Source: Schistocephalus solidus
Taxonomy: Eukaryota > Platyhelminthes > Cestoda > Diphyllobothriidea > Diphyllobothriidae
Direction of reading: 5' to 3'
DNA: 64,000 bases
Assembly (NCBI GenBank): GCA_017591395.1
Contig: WEDG01000461.1
Location: forward strand, 72,501 to 136,500
A program made the position numbers and the translations under genes. The notes below the pieces were generated by a model. The model was given only the letters and a program-made list of their open reading frames with translations. It was not told where the DNA came from and did not search any database. Shown piece by piece: positions 11,351 to 21,830 of this stretch. Positions within the stretch are counted from its first letter, which is position 1. Each line of letters begins with the position of its first letter.

Positions 11351-12830
11351 AGTACCGGTGAATACTCCACGATTTTCAGAGATTTCAAGCGATTGGCCAG
11401 AAATGTAGATGCCGTTCTATATGTTTATCAAAACCTTCAAAATAAGGTATAGTAGGTGACCAAACTCTTACCGTGTGTGGGCAAAATTTGGATGAGTAGT
11501 TTAGTGTACATTTTGTCATGTTATTTTAGTTTGTTGAGTAGATTTACGGCTGAGAAAGCCTATTATCAACGAACCCTAATTGTTCAATCTTCTATATTGA
11601 GGGAAAACGGACGGGATTTGGGCGAACTCAAAGGCTGCCGCACATCCATAAAAATTTTCAATGCTATTTAATATCACAGAGCAAAGTCCATCGTTTTTAC
11701 GCATTGTGCCATAAAGAACATTTATATAAGTAAGAAGCATTCAAATAAATCCGTTCTGGAACCGGGAAGTTTGATCTTAATTCACTGGAACTGAGGTGAA
11801 AACAAACGATAGGAATCACATTGTTTCCAAAAAATAATTCAGCTTTAGAAATTATTTTTTTTGCAAATTGCTGACCTTTTGCCACCAGTATTTACGATGA
11901 AAATGAAGGCCGTTAGCAAAATAAGGGCAAGATATTGTTGAGATGGACAACACGTATGTTAGCTTAGAAGTATGCGATAAGATACTTTTTGTGGAATATA
12001 TTTTCCACTTATCTGCAATTTAGAAACGCGATAGACAGAAGATTAGCGATTTTCACAAAATCTAAGTATTTATTCAGATACTCTGTTGTTTTTTTTCAGC
12101 CTTAGAACGGGGCATTAAATTAAACAAATGTAGCAAAAACGCTCCAATATAACGCGAAAAGGGAGTTCCTTAACCTGTTTTCAAGCAGGTCACAAAACCG
12201 ATAAAATTTCCAAATTTTCACCTTGACTTAACCTTGGATGATGGTAAAGTACGCATATATTCGTCAGCGAAGTGTCTAATAAACGCGCTCTTTAAACGGG
12301 TAACTTATTATAAAAAAAATTTAAAATTGATGTTAGGCATATTGATTCTCGATTTTTGTTGTGGACGTTCATTTTTATAGACAACGACTTTTCATTTTTG
12401 CGTGAACCTACAAATATTACGCAAAGGATTATCTCCATTAGAAGGAATATCCAAAAGCTCACTACGTCGGTAAATGCGTTTAAGAACTACCTTATTTTTA
12501 AAGTTTTGATAAACGCATAGAACATGATCAATATTTATTGGCAATCGATTGAAAATAGTGAAAATAGTGAAATCTTCACCGTTATTTCAAGGGCGACCTG
12601 AAACGAATGGTGATCCAATACCAGAAATGTGAATAATGAAATTTGACGAAAGGATAGTTCTCTTAATATACATAAAATGTTTCTCATACGTTGTCGCCTG
12701 GGAATTCTATTTAAATTGATTCGTCGCATTTACAGTCATTGGTTGTTTCGAAACTCCTGAGATTATCGTTTCCTTGTCCTCTATGCAAACAACGCGTATC
12801 ATGCTAGGCTGTTAGATATTTAAGCATGGC
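11351..12830. other. AT-rich stretch, nothing recognised
   Basis: Low-GC sequence with short runs of A and T. The ORFs of 60-71 aa are of chance length. No repeat or exon could be supported. Confidence 0.45.
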
Positions 12831-12853
12831 AATATTCTCAGGTTGGATTTCTT

Positions 12854-13160
12854 ACAGATTTATAGGTTTATTGTTGTACCCGACTTCCCCACTTCCTTTC
12901 TTGGGCTCATTTCCTCACTCCCCTCAAACTCCGTTGACGGTCACTCCATGCGAACCACCCTGCTTACAGAACTGGTGTCTCTTGACGGTCTCATTTCTAC
13001 GAATTTAACCACCACCAAACGCGCCGCCTTTGAGGATGCCCTGTTACCGTCTTCACGTTTGCTGAAAAAAAACTGCTGGACGAAGAATGTTGGTACAAAA
13101 CGAGATAAATACTTATCTGATGCCTTTCCCACGGTTCTTGTCAACGCTACGACCTCCTGA
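12854..13160 (+). other. Possible unassigned exon in AT-rich block
   Basis: A plus-strand frame of about 100 codons ends at TGA 13158-13160. It is noticeably richer in GC than the AT-rich flanks and follows a plausible acceptor (TTTCTTACAG just before 12859). The predicted peptide contains TTLLTELVSLDGLISTNL and RAAFEDALLPSSRLLKK. I do not recognise the family. It could be the last exon of an unknown plus-strand gene, an old transposon piece or chance. Confidence 0.2.
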
Positions 13161-13845
13161 CAGCCGTTAAGTGATTTTTCACCTTTTTAAAATTTGCCGT
13201 TTTTCAAAAAGTTAGTATTTCTCGACAAAATAATATTACTTTCACATTTCCGTTAAGTTTTTAATTCGCTTAAGGTCGTTCATTAATACTTAAAAGCGTT
13301 GATACTTGCCTTGATGGCAGTTTGCGGTGTATTATCAATCTTTCGTACATTTAGGCATTTTACACTTGTTAGGTCACACACTGTATTTCTTAAAAAATAT
13401 TTACCGAAGTGGTAAGTTTTTGGGTGTTCTTTCTAATGTAGGTGGCTGTATATCTGTGTATATCTGGAAATTTTTAAAAATTTCTAGTTGAAAGAATAGA
13501 TAGAACACGGATATTTTTACATGGTAGCCAAGATGAGAGGTATCCTTAAATTTCCTTTTAGAGTTAGTGGGCATCCTATACCACAGACAGTGCTGTATAT
13601 ATGAACCCTTTAGAAAATGGCTCAGAATGGTCATTTTCTCTTATCTTGGAAAGAAGGAGATTAGGAAATCGCTGAAAACACTTCAAGTAAATAGTTCTCA
13701 AGAACATAACGGAGGAGGAAGCCCGTCTGCAGCTGAGTAAGTTCCGAAAGGCTACCCAAAGATCACATTGCTGTCTTGCGTCGTAGGCATTTCAGTTGGG
13801 TGCGTGTAAATTCGGTAGCGTCCACAACAGTCTAGCGAATTCAGA
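13161..13845. other. Unassigned AT-rich stretch
   Basis: No gene, RNA or known repeat was recognised before the hammerhead-bearing repeat pair. Confidence 0.4.
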
Positions 13846-13882
13846 GCATACAAGGGTATGCTACTAGGGGTGCGACAGGCAA

Positions 13883-13927
13883 GACGCAGACAGCTGTTTC
13901 ACGGTTGTTACCGATCATGACTACGTA
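13883..13927 (-). ncRNA. Degenerate hammerhead ribozyme (left unit)
   Basis: On the minus strand it keeps stem II CGGT/ACCG, GAAAC, the palindromic AGCT and GTC, followed by TGCGTC. The conserved CUGAUGA core reads GTCATGA and the stem I 5' strand is TACGTA, so the catalytic core is broken. It is the mutated partner of the intact-looking copy at 14052-14096. Confidence 0.55.
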
Positions 13928-14051
13928 ATATGTCTTAAGCAGTGAGATATGTACAGAAGTCAGACAAGCGCGTGACACTCACTGATGTAGTTAAGATCTC
14001 ACTCGATCCCATTCTGTCCACCCGCCAGCCTGCATATGGCTGAGGGGATAT

Positions 14052-14096
14052 GACGTACTGATGATCGGTAACGACCGTGAAACAGCTGTCTGCGTC
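14052..14096 (+). ncRNA. Hammerhead ribozyme, type I, small stem III
   Basis: All expected parts occur in order. Stem I 5' strand is GACGTA (14052-14057) and the core is CTGATGA (14058-14064). Stem II is CGGT (14066-14069) with ACCG (14074-14077), and GAAAC is at 14079-14083. A two-bp stem III is closed by palindromic AGCT (14084-14087), and the cleavage triplet is GTC (14088-14090). The stem I 3' strand TGCGTC (14091-14096) pairs with GACGTA over six bp with one G-U. The only deviation is a U-U at the base of stem II (14065/14078), where G-C is usual. Predicted cleavage is after 14090. Very short stem III with a palindromic loop is a known feature of animal hammerheads in Penelope-like elements and satellites. 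Activity is untested. Confidence 0.72.
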
Positions 14097-14265
14097 TTGC
14101 CTATTGCACCCTTAGCAACATACCCTTGTATTATATGTGGCATGTGTCCTATGACACAACGTTTTTTTCTCGCCAGTAGCAGGTTGGCAGGCGTAAAGAA
14201 TGGGATCGAGTGAGTTCCGAATCGCATCAGAGCGTGTCACGCGCTTGTTTGACTTCTGAATTCAG

Positions 14266-14619
14266 ATCACTTTGTGTATGATGAAATGTTCTGCATGCAA
14301 TCCACACAAACACTGAGATGCTGCGTTCATTTGACACTAGTTGCCCTCCCCTCACGAAAGCGGCTCCAGTTGAAATGATTGGAAGTTGGGGATGGTTGAG
14401 CTGGCTATCAGGGCGATCGACAGAACGGGTGCTCGACTTCCCAAAACTAGGCAGGTCTTTATGTAGTCAAAAACACGAAGTGTCTTTCAGCGATCGTTCG
14501 ATGTCCAGTAGACTTGTGAGCTGACGATGAAAGGAGCTTCATTTGTTCCTTTAAAATTTTTTTGCATGTCTGCCTGGAAGTGGGGACGTCCATGCCCTAT
14601 GTGAACACAGAGTTAAGAA
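14266..14619. other. Unassigned non-coding stretch
   Basis: Nothing recognised apart from short chance frames. Confidence 0.4.
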
Positions 14620-14890
14620 GACTAGAAGTGGGGTCGGGCCCAGGGGGGGGATGCGACCGGAGAATCCCATACCCGTGACGCCTCGCCTAAATCGGATCGC
14701 TCGGAGTGGGAGTGCCATCAGTGGCTGGTGTGCGTGAGCCTGCACCTACGCGTGCCAGTACGCCCCCTCCCATGTTTGGCATTTTTTTACGGGAGCTCAA
14801 CCCCAATAACGCCTGCCGTGCCCTGATCTGGTATGCGCGATGGTCCAACGCATCTACCACGCGACCCGTTTAGGAGTTCAGCACTCTTGA
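14620..14890. repeat. Dispersed GC-rich repeat family R3, copy 2
   Basis: Shares GTGAGCCTGCACCTACGCGTG (about 14733), TGTTTGGCATTT (about 14773) and CATCTACCACGCGACCCGTTTA (about 14850) with copy 1 at 5200-5460. Copies are diverged and non-coding. Confidence 0.6.
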
Positions 14891-15693
14891 CCTACCTTTT
14901 GCCCACATATATAAAACCAGCTGATATCTCAATTGTATTTCTTCTCTGACATTACTTGACGCCATCAGCATACGCCCTGCCCTCACGACTGACAGATTCC
15001 GCAGAGAGAGAGAGAGCGGCACCGGGCACCGTTTTATCCTGCTGAGGGGATTTGGTCTGATGATTGCGGCGCTCCTAGTTCACTTAGTACTGGGAATGCC
15101 CAAGCTCAGTTATCTCCTTTGTTTCCGTGAGCGGTCTTAACCTATTCGACACATCTTTCTCGGAAAGAGGGGACACTGACTAGAGGTACCTCCAGTCGTC
15201 GGAACAGGCCTCGCTTGTATCCAATGACTTCCTCTTCACAGAAAGGATAACGACCGTCATACTACGTGGTTCCATGCAGGTAGAAATAGTTTGTTGGGGT
15301 CCAAACTGAATATACGAATGCTTGTACAGCTCTTATGACCAGTGTATATCTAAAGCACCCTAACCAATCAGCTGGTCCTCGCTTCCGACATAACTCTGCT
15401 TACGTATCCTCTATGCAGAGGCTACTGTCATCCTCGAGAATTAGTTACACGCAATCCGTGCTTATCATTCAGATTTGGAGTTTGTGTTGAAGAAAGTAAA
15501 AATCCACTTTGGGAGGGGGATTACTGTGCAAATTCAAACTGCCGCTGATAAGAAAAGACAGAGACTGTGGTAGTAGAAGGCATAAAAACTGCATGTGCCC
15601 TTATTACACCAAATGTATGCGGGCTAATGGGCACTTAAATGAGCTTGTTGTTGCTGTTACTGGGGGTAAGAGGCAAGAACGGCTGGCAGATTC
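14891..15693. other. Non-coding stretch downstream of candidate exon
   Basis: It contains a (GA)n run near 15005-15016 and a block (about 15045-15095, GATTTGGTCTGATGATTG...) that recurs at 26750-26805, so part of it is an old dispersed repeat. No clear AATAAA on the minus strand was noticed. Confidence 0.4.
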
Positions 15694-16113
15694 CTAGGTC
15701 ACTGCCTCAGAGGCTGCATGTTCGTTGGATTCCGAGGCTTCGCTAGCCAATGCAGGTTCGCCTGGCCGCTTGCGGGCTCTGCGAATAGCATACTTGAGGG
15801 TGGTGTGAGTTCCGCGTCGCCGGCGTTTGGAAAATGGCGCCAGAAGCCGGCTGTCTTTATTACTGGTCGTCGTCGTCGTTTCCTGTTTCCTCTCATCACA
15901 GCCCACATCTTCAACCCGAACAGTGTCACCTTCAATCTCCTCCCTGTTGGTGGCCGCCTTCAGGTCAGGCTGGTCTCTTGAACGTCGGCGACGGTAGATG
16001 CGTGTCTTCATAGCGGCCGTGATGCTGGACTGGGAACGTCTGCCTTCACCGCCAGATGCCTCCTCTTTGTCCTCACCTTCCGAGGAGGTGGATTCGTTTT
16101 CGTTCTTCGTCGC
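15694..16113 (-). CDS. Candidate terminal exon, disordered basic/acidic tail (possibly HCN)
   Basis: On the minus strand a pyrimidine-rich tract ending in GCGCCCAG gives a strong acceptor at 16114-16115. It opens a phase-0 frame of 139 codons to TAG at 15694. The protein is low-complexity and charged. An acidic Ser/Glu part (STSSEGEDKEEASGGEG) is followed by Arg-rich patches (YRRRRSR, FSKRRRRG, AIRRARKRPGE) and an acidic end. No folded domain is seen. Such tails are common in cytosolic C-termini of channels. The phase matches the predicted donor at 36924 of the upstream minus-strand HCN exon, so it could be that gene's last exon across a 20.8 kb intron. It may instead belong to another gene or be chance. 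The opposite strand also has an 87-aa frame. Confidence 0.42.
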   Translation of the reverse strand, partial: ATKNENESTSSEGEDKEEASGGEGRRSQSSITAAMKTRIYRRRRSRDQPDLKAATNREEIEGDTVRVEDVGCDERKQETTTTTSNKDSRLLAPFSKRRRRGTHTTLKYAIRRARKRPGEPALASEASESNEHAASEAVT

Positions 16114-16299
16114 CTGGGCGCAGAACAGAGGCAATTTTTGAGTAAGAGCGGAAAGATAGCTAACTGGGCCACAGTAAATGGTGCTAACTCATTCAGCACT
16201 GTGTCCTACCTTCCAAACGGATCAATAAACAGACTTATTTATATGGTTTTGGGTAGATTTGAATAATTCACTCAATGACCCACTCGTGAAAAACTCGGG

Positions 16300-16383
16300 G
16301 GCCTCGGTGGGATTCGAGCCCACGCCAGCAAGGGGAAGGCTTTAGTACGGCCAACACTCAAACCACTTGAGCTACGAGGCCCC
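16300..16383 (-). repeat. SINE family A, tRNA-derived head (minus)
   Basis: The best-preserved copy. The minus strand reads GGGGCCTCGTAGCTCAAGTGG (A box), GGGTTCGAATCC-type B box (here GGGCTCGAATCC) and CACCGAGGCC, with flanking GGAGCCGTGAATTTAATCC at the 5' side. The acceptor-like ends GGGGCC/GGCC pair only partly, so it is a SINE promoter and not a tRNA gene. Confidence 0.75.
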
Positions 16384-16399
16384 ACCAGGAGCCGTGAAT

Positions 16400-16900
16400 T
16401 TAATCCTACTTGCAGTAGCAAAATTACGGCCTATTAGTTTCAGTTGCATTCTCTGCAAGGTCATGGAACGAATAATTACGAGGCTCGTGGTGTCCGTGAT
16501 CATTCATGTCATAGGAGCAGACTTTACTCGCAGGAAGAGTCGAAAAAAATGGAGGTCAGGGCTGTCCAGTGACTGCCATCTTCTTTGACTTCAAGATCGC
16601 GTTTCATGGCATGCATCATCAGTGACAATCCACAGAAGAGTTCGAATCGTGGAAACCAGGAAAATACTGTTAAGTTGATCTAAAGTTTCCTGGCACTGAG
16701 GCTGCAAAAGTAATTGTTTGTACCACAGCATCAGAATGGGTACCGATAAAGATCAATGTTTTACAGGGTTCGTTAGTAGGTCCTCTTCTCTCCCTCCCTC
16801 ATCTTTATAAAGGACCATATTGTGAATCTTGACTATGGTACTTCGCTTCTCGCCGATTATATTAAAATCTGTAAAACAATAAGCCGCGTTAACGACACAC
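16400..16900 (+). mobile_element. LINE (non-LTR) reverse transcriptase remnant
   Basis: Broken frames spell conserved RT blocks in order. LRPISFSCILCKVMERII (about 16420-16475) is RT motif 1/2. FTRRKSRKKW (about 16523) is the next block, and FFDFK..FHGMHHQ (about 16583-16620) corresponds to the first catalytic-Asp region. VLQGSLVGPLLSL (about 16760) is the PQGSVLGPLL block, and a frameshifted LDYGTSLLADYIKICKTI (about 16828-16880) is the ADD block with the second Asp changed to Tyr. It is of jockey/CR1-like type and has many stops and indels. Confidence 0.75.
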
Positions 16901-17550
16901 AGAAACCATAAGAAAACGGTGATACACTAACTGTTTGGTTTACTAATGCAACTGTTTATTTTTGCTTCTCGAAGCCGGTAGGAGAATTTACCTTAAACGA
17001 CAGTACTACTTATCAGTATCAGTATATTTGAGGGAGATGTAGGTGTGTCACCTTTGAATTCCCTATTTGTACATGCGAGTTGTAAACGTAAACGGGATTC
17101 CTTCAAAAGAAACTGATACGCACATAGATCTCGGTATCTGGACAACTGCTGAGCTGCTACCCTAAGAATATTGTTAAAGAGCTGGTCAGAAAGCAACGAG
17201 CATCAGGCATCGGAGTAGGCATGCCTTGGTTGCCTTTCCTTCTGAACTGTTCACTCATAATTTTTTGTGCTTTCGGAAGACCATATATAGAATATACCCA
17301 TCGAGCAAGTGCAACGACGGGCGTAAAAACCGGTGAACGGTTTTAGGACGCTGCCAGTACAAGATAGACTTACCAATCCTAATTCGCTCCTTTTAGCCAA
17401 TAGACAAATGAGGTGTAACCTGCTTTGGACATCCTGCATTATCTGTGGCATGATTGGCCGCTTAAACCAGACGATTTCTTCGAGGTCGCAAATAAAAGAC
17501 ACCCGCGTGGCCATCCATATGAGGGCAAACGCGAATGTATTTGCCTAGAT
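16901..17550 (+). mobile_element. LINE remnant, C-terminal region of the RT ORF
   Basis: It continues the LINE at 16400-16900. Around 17265-17300 comes FRRPYIEY, equivalent to the LINE block following the RT, and around 17330-17525 come FRTLPVQDRL.NPNSLLLANRQMRCNLLWT and SQIKDTRVAIHMR. The latter match the typical LINE carboxy-terminal pattern (R.LPY..RL..L.L..L..RR.R.DLI). Frames are interrupted. A minus-strand frame in the same place is a shadow. Confidence 0.5.
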
Positions 17551-17944
17551 CAAGGAAATCTTTCTCTCAGCCAGCGGTTAGTTTGACCGCCGAACACACT
17601 CCCAAGCGAAATGGTGCTTTCTAATATGATAGCTGCAATGAAAGGGCAATTGGAATGTCGCAAGTTTTATTAGTAGAGTCCTCATTGAAGCATTATCTAA
17701 AGTTTACTATGAACTTAAATTCCTACTTCGCTTCCTCGTGTATCGCAGCCCTGCACTTTTGATGTAAAACGTCTCAGTAAACCTTAAAAAGGACCACATT
17801 TTGTGCTGGCTGTATATTATTACACTTATAATCAATAGGGCCAACAAGGACTCCGTTCGCAACTCTCGGATACACGCGAAGAATTGATAACACCACCACC
17901 GGAGTCCCAACCTGATGAACAGCAAGTGCACCCTGTTTGATCGC
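17551..17944. other. Unassigned stretch
   Basis: AT-rich sequence with no supported gene or repeat. Confidence 0.35.
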
Positions 17945-18390
17945 CTCCGCTAGGACCGCGGTGTCAAGGGCGCGAGATAGGAAGAGGCGCGTTTATTCTG
18001 ACCCGAGGGATGCATTTCGCTCAGCGTGCAAGCGCGTGCGTGTGTGCAGGCCTGTCTACACGCATGTTTCTTTAAAGTGCAGCCCACGTGCGCGTTCGCA
18101 TGCCTGTCTGAACGCGCATGCATGCTCGCTCGGCCTGGTCGTGTGGCCACTGCGTTCGTGCGCTTGCACCCGCAGGCTCGCTGACCTCCTTTGCTTGTTT
18201 TGCCTCCGGCTGCCGTTGTGACCTTGGTTTAATGGGCGACCCTGGGCGACGGCGGCGGCCTGCACGATCATGTGCGCACATGTGCACGCGGTTGCTTTGA
18301 CAGCAGGTAGGACATCGCCCGTTGGGCGTCGGCCGCGAAGCGGGCATGAGTGCAGACGGCCTCGAGTCGGACCTCCCCCTCGTGCAGTTT
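17945..18390. other. GC/CpG-rich island with alternating purine-pyrimidine runs
   Basis: A roughly 440-bp block with far more G+C and CpG than its flanks. It has GCGTGCGTGTGTGC-, ACGCATG- and GCGCATGCATGC-type alternating runs and ORFs on both strands. No protein domain could be recognised. It could be a promoter-associated island or a repeat. Alternating purine-pyrimidine runs can adopt Z-DNA. Confidence 0.4.
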
Positions 18391-19340
18391 ATGTGGCAAA
18401 CCGCCTGACTGCTGCTGACACGCCTAGGGGGTGAACTGATTATGGTTCCCCCGGGTTCCCAACCCTCGTAAAATGTGTTCGATCCGTATGCGGTAGAGAT
18501 CAGAGGAAAAGGTGATGCAGTCGCTGCGCTTGGTGACTCGACAAGCGGGAATGGCCTGGACCAATGAGCAAGTAGACTGTTTTTTTTTCGCTTAAGAGTG
18601 CTAGTGTGTATTTCGACGGAGGTGAGACACTGTCACCCTAGGAATGCACGGCCGAAAGGCCTTGGTTGGTCATGATTTTTGCTGACCGATAAATCCTCAC
18701 TGGCAACTTGCAGGCCCATTTCCTAGAGTGACGTTTGCTGTATATGTCCCGATCAGATCGTTTCATAGCACGCATCATCAGTTGTTATTTTCGGTCCCTT
18801 CGACAACTGAAACTCCATTCTTACTTGAAATCTACCGTATGTTTACACAAAAATACGCGTCAACTATAAAAGCCAGAAAATAGCGCTAAATAGGCATACT
18901 ATACCCACCTTCTTGAACTTGTGAAAAAGCGAAAAGAGCGTTAGTTCAAACGAAGGTATAAAACTTTTCGACAGAACAGAGCGGATGCCGCCAAAAGCCA
19001 CCGATGCTCAACTGTGATCCAGAGACCACGACAGTCGATGGGGCGGTCAAAATTCAGGCAGTTAGTATCGACTTCACTCGTGTACACATGGATTATTATA
19101 ACGTACCAGAAGGCCAGTAAAACCAGTTATGCCCCTGGCTATCTAAAGTTACACCTGTTTCTTTGCACAGTAGCGAGATATGGCTTACTTAACAAAACAG
19201 CTGAGCTTAGCCGGAAGACAAAGAATGTTTTGCAAAATACTAATCTCGTCAGAGGTTAATTGTCGCCGCAAAATCGGAAGTTCAACAATTACGCTATAAC
19301 GGGGACGGTGGAAAAAACTACAGGCTGCCCCCTGATCTAG
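18391..19340. other. Unassigned non-coding stretch
   Basis: No exon, RNA gene or repeat family was recognised. Confidence 0.4.
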
Positions 19341-19898
<558 letters not shown>

Positions 19899-20244
19899 AT
19901 TATAGTAATAATAATAGTGATAATAATATCACCATCATCCCCACGGTGTTCACAGGAGCACGTCCCTTTGGATCCTTGGTTGGAATCCATCCTAGACCTT
20001 CTTCACCAAATCGTGAGAATGTTCTCTTAACGGACGGGAAGAAGCAGGTTTAAATGTTAATTGGTTGCATCAGCAGAAATGGCGATATTAGTAGACCTAC
20101 AGAAGCAGTGATCTCGTGAGCGCTTAATTCAGCTGCCTAAGTGGAAGGTAGACTGTGCTCCATGCATTCCTCCATTCACTTTGCTTTCGCTTTCGGAGAG
20201 TAATACTGGATGATACACCCGATAATACTGTTGACATTTTGCTA

Positions 20245-20560
20245 ACAGATGCGAAGAGACGAGCTCCAGGAAGTAGTCGCGAAGACGGAGACACAATCAC
20301 TGGAACAAGAGCTTTATTATCCTGCCGTTTCGGATTCTGTCTTGAACCCATCTTCAGAGGTAATAAGAGGCTCAAGTGACACAGTATTTATAGGGCGTGG
20401 CGGCCGGGCAACCACATGCCTATTATATTTAGCAGTTCTCGTGTTCACCACTGGGGTCGTAGTTGATGCGCCGATGACTTGTCCGTCCGCACCTGAGTCG
20501 TTACTGGTCGTAATTTCATCAACGTTGTTCATTTTTTGGCGTGACGATTACTCAGCCGTT
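20245..20560 (-). mobile_element. Penelope-like element tail, minus orientation
   Basis: On the minus strand it matches the 3' tail of other Penelope-like copies. It has a CCCTATAAATACTG block (about 20378-20391), CTGAAGATGGGTTC (20343-20356), GAATCCGAAACGGC (20324-20337) and AATAAAGCTCTTGTTCCAGTGAT (about 20296-20318). It faces the plus-oriented tail at 20690-21060, forming an inverted pair. The hammerhead-like fold here has an intact CUGAAGA core and a 6-bp stem II but GGC in place of a GUC cleavage triplet. Confidence 0.65.
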
Positions 20561-21060
20561 TGTTTCGCTGTCACCGTAGACGCTGGTTACCTGCATCCCC
20601 CCGCGTGGCTAGTAATGTTGCCCAGACAAAATCGCAACCATGGTTATGCAAACCGCATTCAATTAACAAGCGCACGGGTTCTTCCGCCTCCTAATTATGT
20701 GCTGTGATTTTGCCGGGGCAAAATTATTAGCCAACGCGGGGAAGATGCGGGTGACCAGCGGTTCCGGTGACAGCAACCCAAATGGCGGTGTAATCGCCAC
20801 ACCAAGAATCGACAACTGGGATGAAAGTACGGTCATGAGTGACTCGGGTATGGACCGACAAGCCATCTTCGCATCATCTACGACTCCCAGCGATTAACAC
20901 GAGGACTGCCAGATATAGTAGGCCTGACAACCGTGCCCTATAAATACTGCTCCCTATTACCCTTCTCTGCAAATGTGTCTAATGATGGTTTCGAGAGAGA
21001 ATCTGAAACGTCAGGCTAATAAACTTCGTGTTCCTGTGATGATGTTTCATTCTTAGCGAA
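20561..21060 (+). mobile_element. Penelope-like element tail, plus orientation
   Basis: A direct-orientation tail: ACAAGCCATCTTCGCATCATC (about 20859), CCCTATAAATACTGCTCCC (20936-20954), then CTAATGATGGTTTCGAGAG, GAAACGTCAGGCTAATAAAC (about 20979-21025) and TTCCTGTGATGATG. A block at about 20700-20745 (TGATTTTGCC.GGGCAAAATTATTAGCCAACGCGGGG) recurs at 22080-22125 in the opposite orientation. No intact ORF remains. Confidence 0.6.
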
Positions 21061-21664
21061 TCTTTACATTTCTCTAATCCAAAACTAGCAAACGCAATCT
21101 ACGTACATCCCATAATAAATAAGCTAAGTGGAGTACGAGCTAAGTGACCTGAACCTAACTTTCCCAGAATGCTTGCCCTGGGGAACTTTTTGAAAACAGC
21201 GTAAATATGAACGGTGTATTTAGCTGGTTTAAAAGGACCATTTCGTCTTAAATAAGTGAAGTCGGTAGATGGACGCGAACAAGTCTAACCACAGTAAAAC
21301 AACTACAGGTTTGCTTTTGTGGGAGCATATACCCTCCCTATTGGATTACTGACTATTATGGCAGTTGGGCAAAAATACCGATGATAATAACAAAGGGAGC
21401 AGGCGTATTGGTTAATTTGTGAATTGAATTGACCTCAAACCATGCGCGCATTGGGTACAGATAGCCAATCAAAAACGAGCTGAAACCATTTCTGTGATAA
21501 GTTATTCGCTTTTTATGGTGATGTAGGGGCGCCATTAAGCACGTGTTTCTATGGCATATTTTATGATAAAAGTACCGGTTTCAAAAACGGCCCATGTTTG
21601 AGGCTGCTCCACTTGCCGAAGAGATTTAATTTTGATAGGAAAAGTTAACCGAAAAAAGACGAGG
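21061..21664. other. Unassigned non-coding stretch
   Basis: No supported gene or recognised repeat. Confidence 0.4.
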
Positions 21665-21830
21665 AGACTGGAATGGCCATTTCTGACTTATTAGCTGTCA
21701 TCAGCCAGTCAAACCTATCCCCAGGTCATGCGAACCCTGAAGCTCAAACCGGAAACCTGTCGGTTATAACCCAACGCCCTAAGCATTGACCCATGGACTC
21801 GTTTTTGTATCGGTTGCGATCGAGTATATT
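21665..21830 (-). repeat. SINE family B, diverged copy
   Basis: GACTGGAATGGCCATTTCTGACTTATTAGCTGTCATCAGCCAGTC (21668-21712) and the later ATGGACTCGTTTTTGTATCGGTTGCGATCGAGTAT (about 21792-21826) match SINE B copies at 32436-33180 and 56930-57200. The tRNA-like part is strongly mutated. Confidence 0.65.

Larger units (their letters stand above)
13848..14259. repeat. Inverted, circularly permuted repeat pair carrying hammerhead motifs
   Basis: Two related units face each other. The left unit has block A (13848-13931) then block B (13954-14033). The right unit has the reverse complement of A (14048-14132) then the reverse complement of B (14179-14259). A simple hairpin would give A-B-B'-A'; here the order is A-B-A'-B'. 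That fits two units cut from a tandem or circular (AB)n monomer at different points and placed in opposite orientation. Each unit is roughly 190-210 bp and contains one hammerhead-like sequence. The size and form resemble retrozyme-type or hammerhead satellite repeats. Confidence 0.65.

Noticed and set aside
16300..16383. Functional tRNA gene on the minus strand
   Set aside because: The middle is too long, the stems are imperfect and it is repeated in the window with SINE-like flanks.
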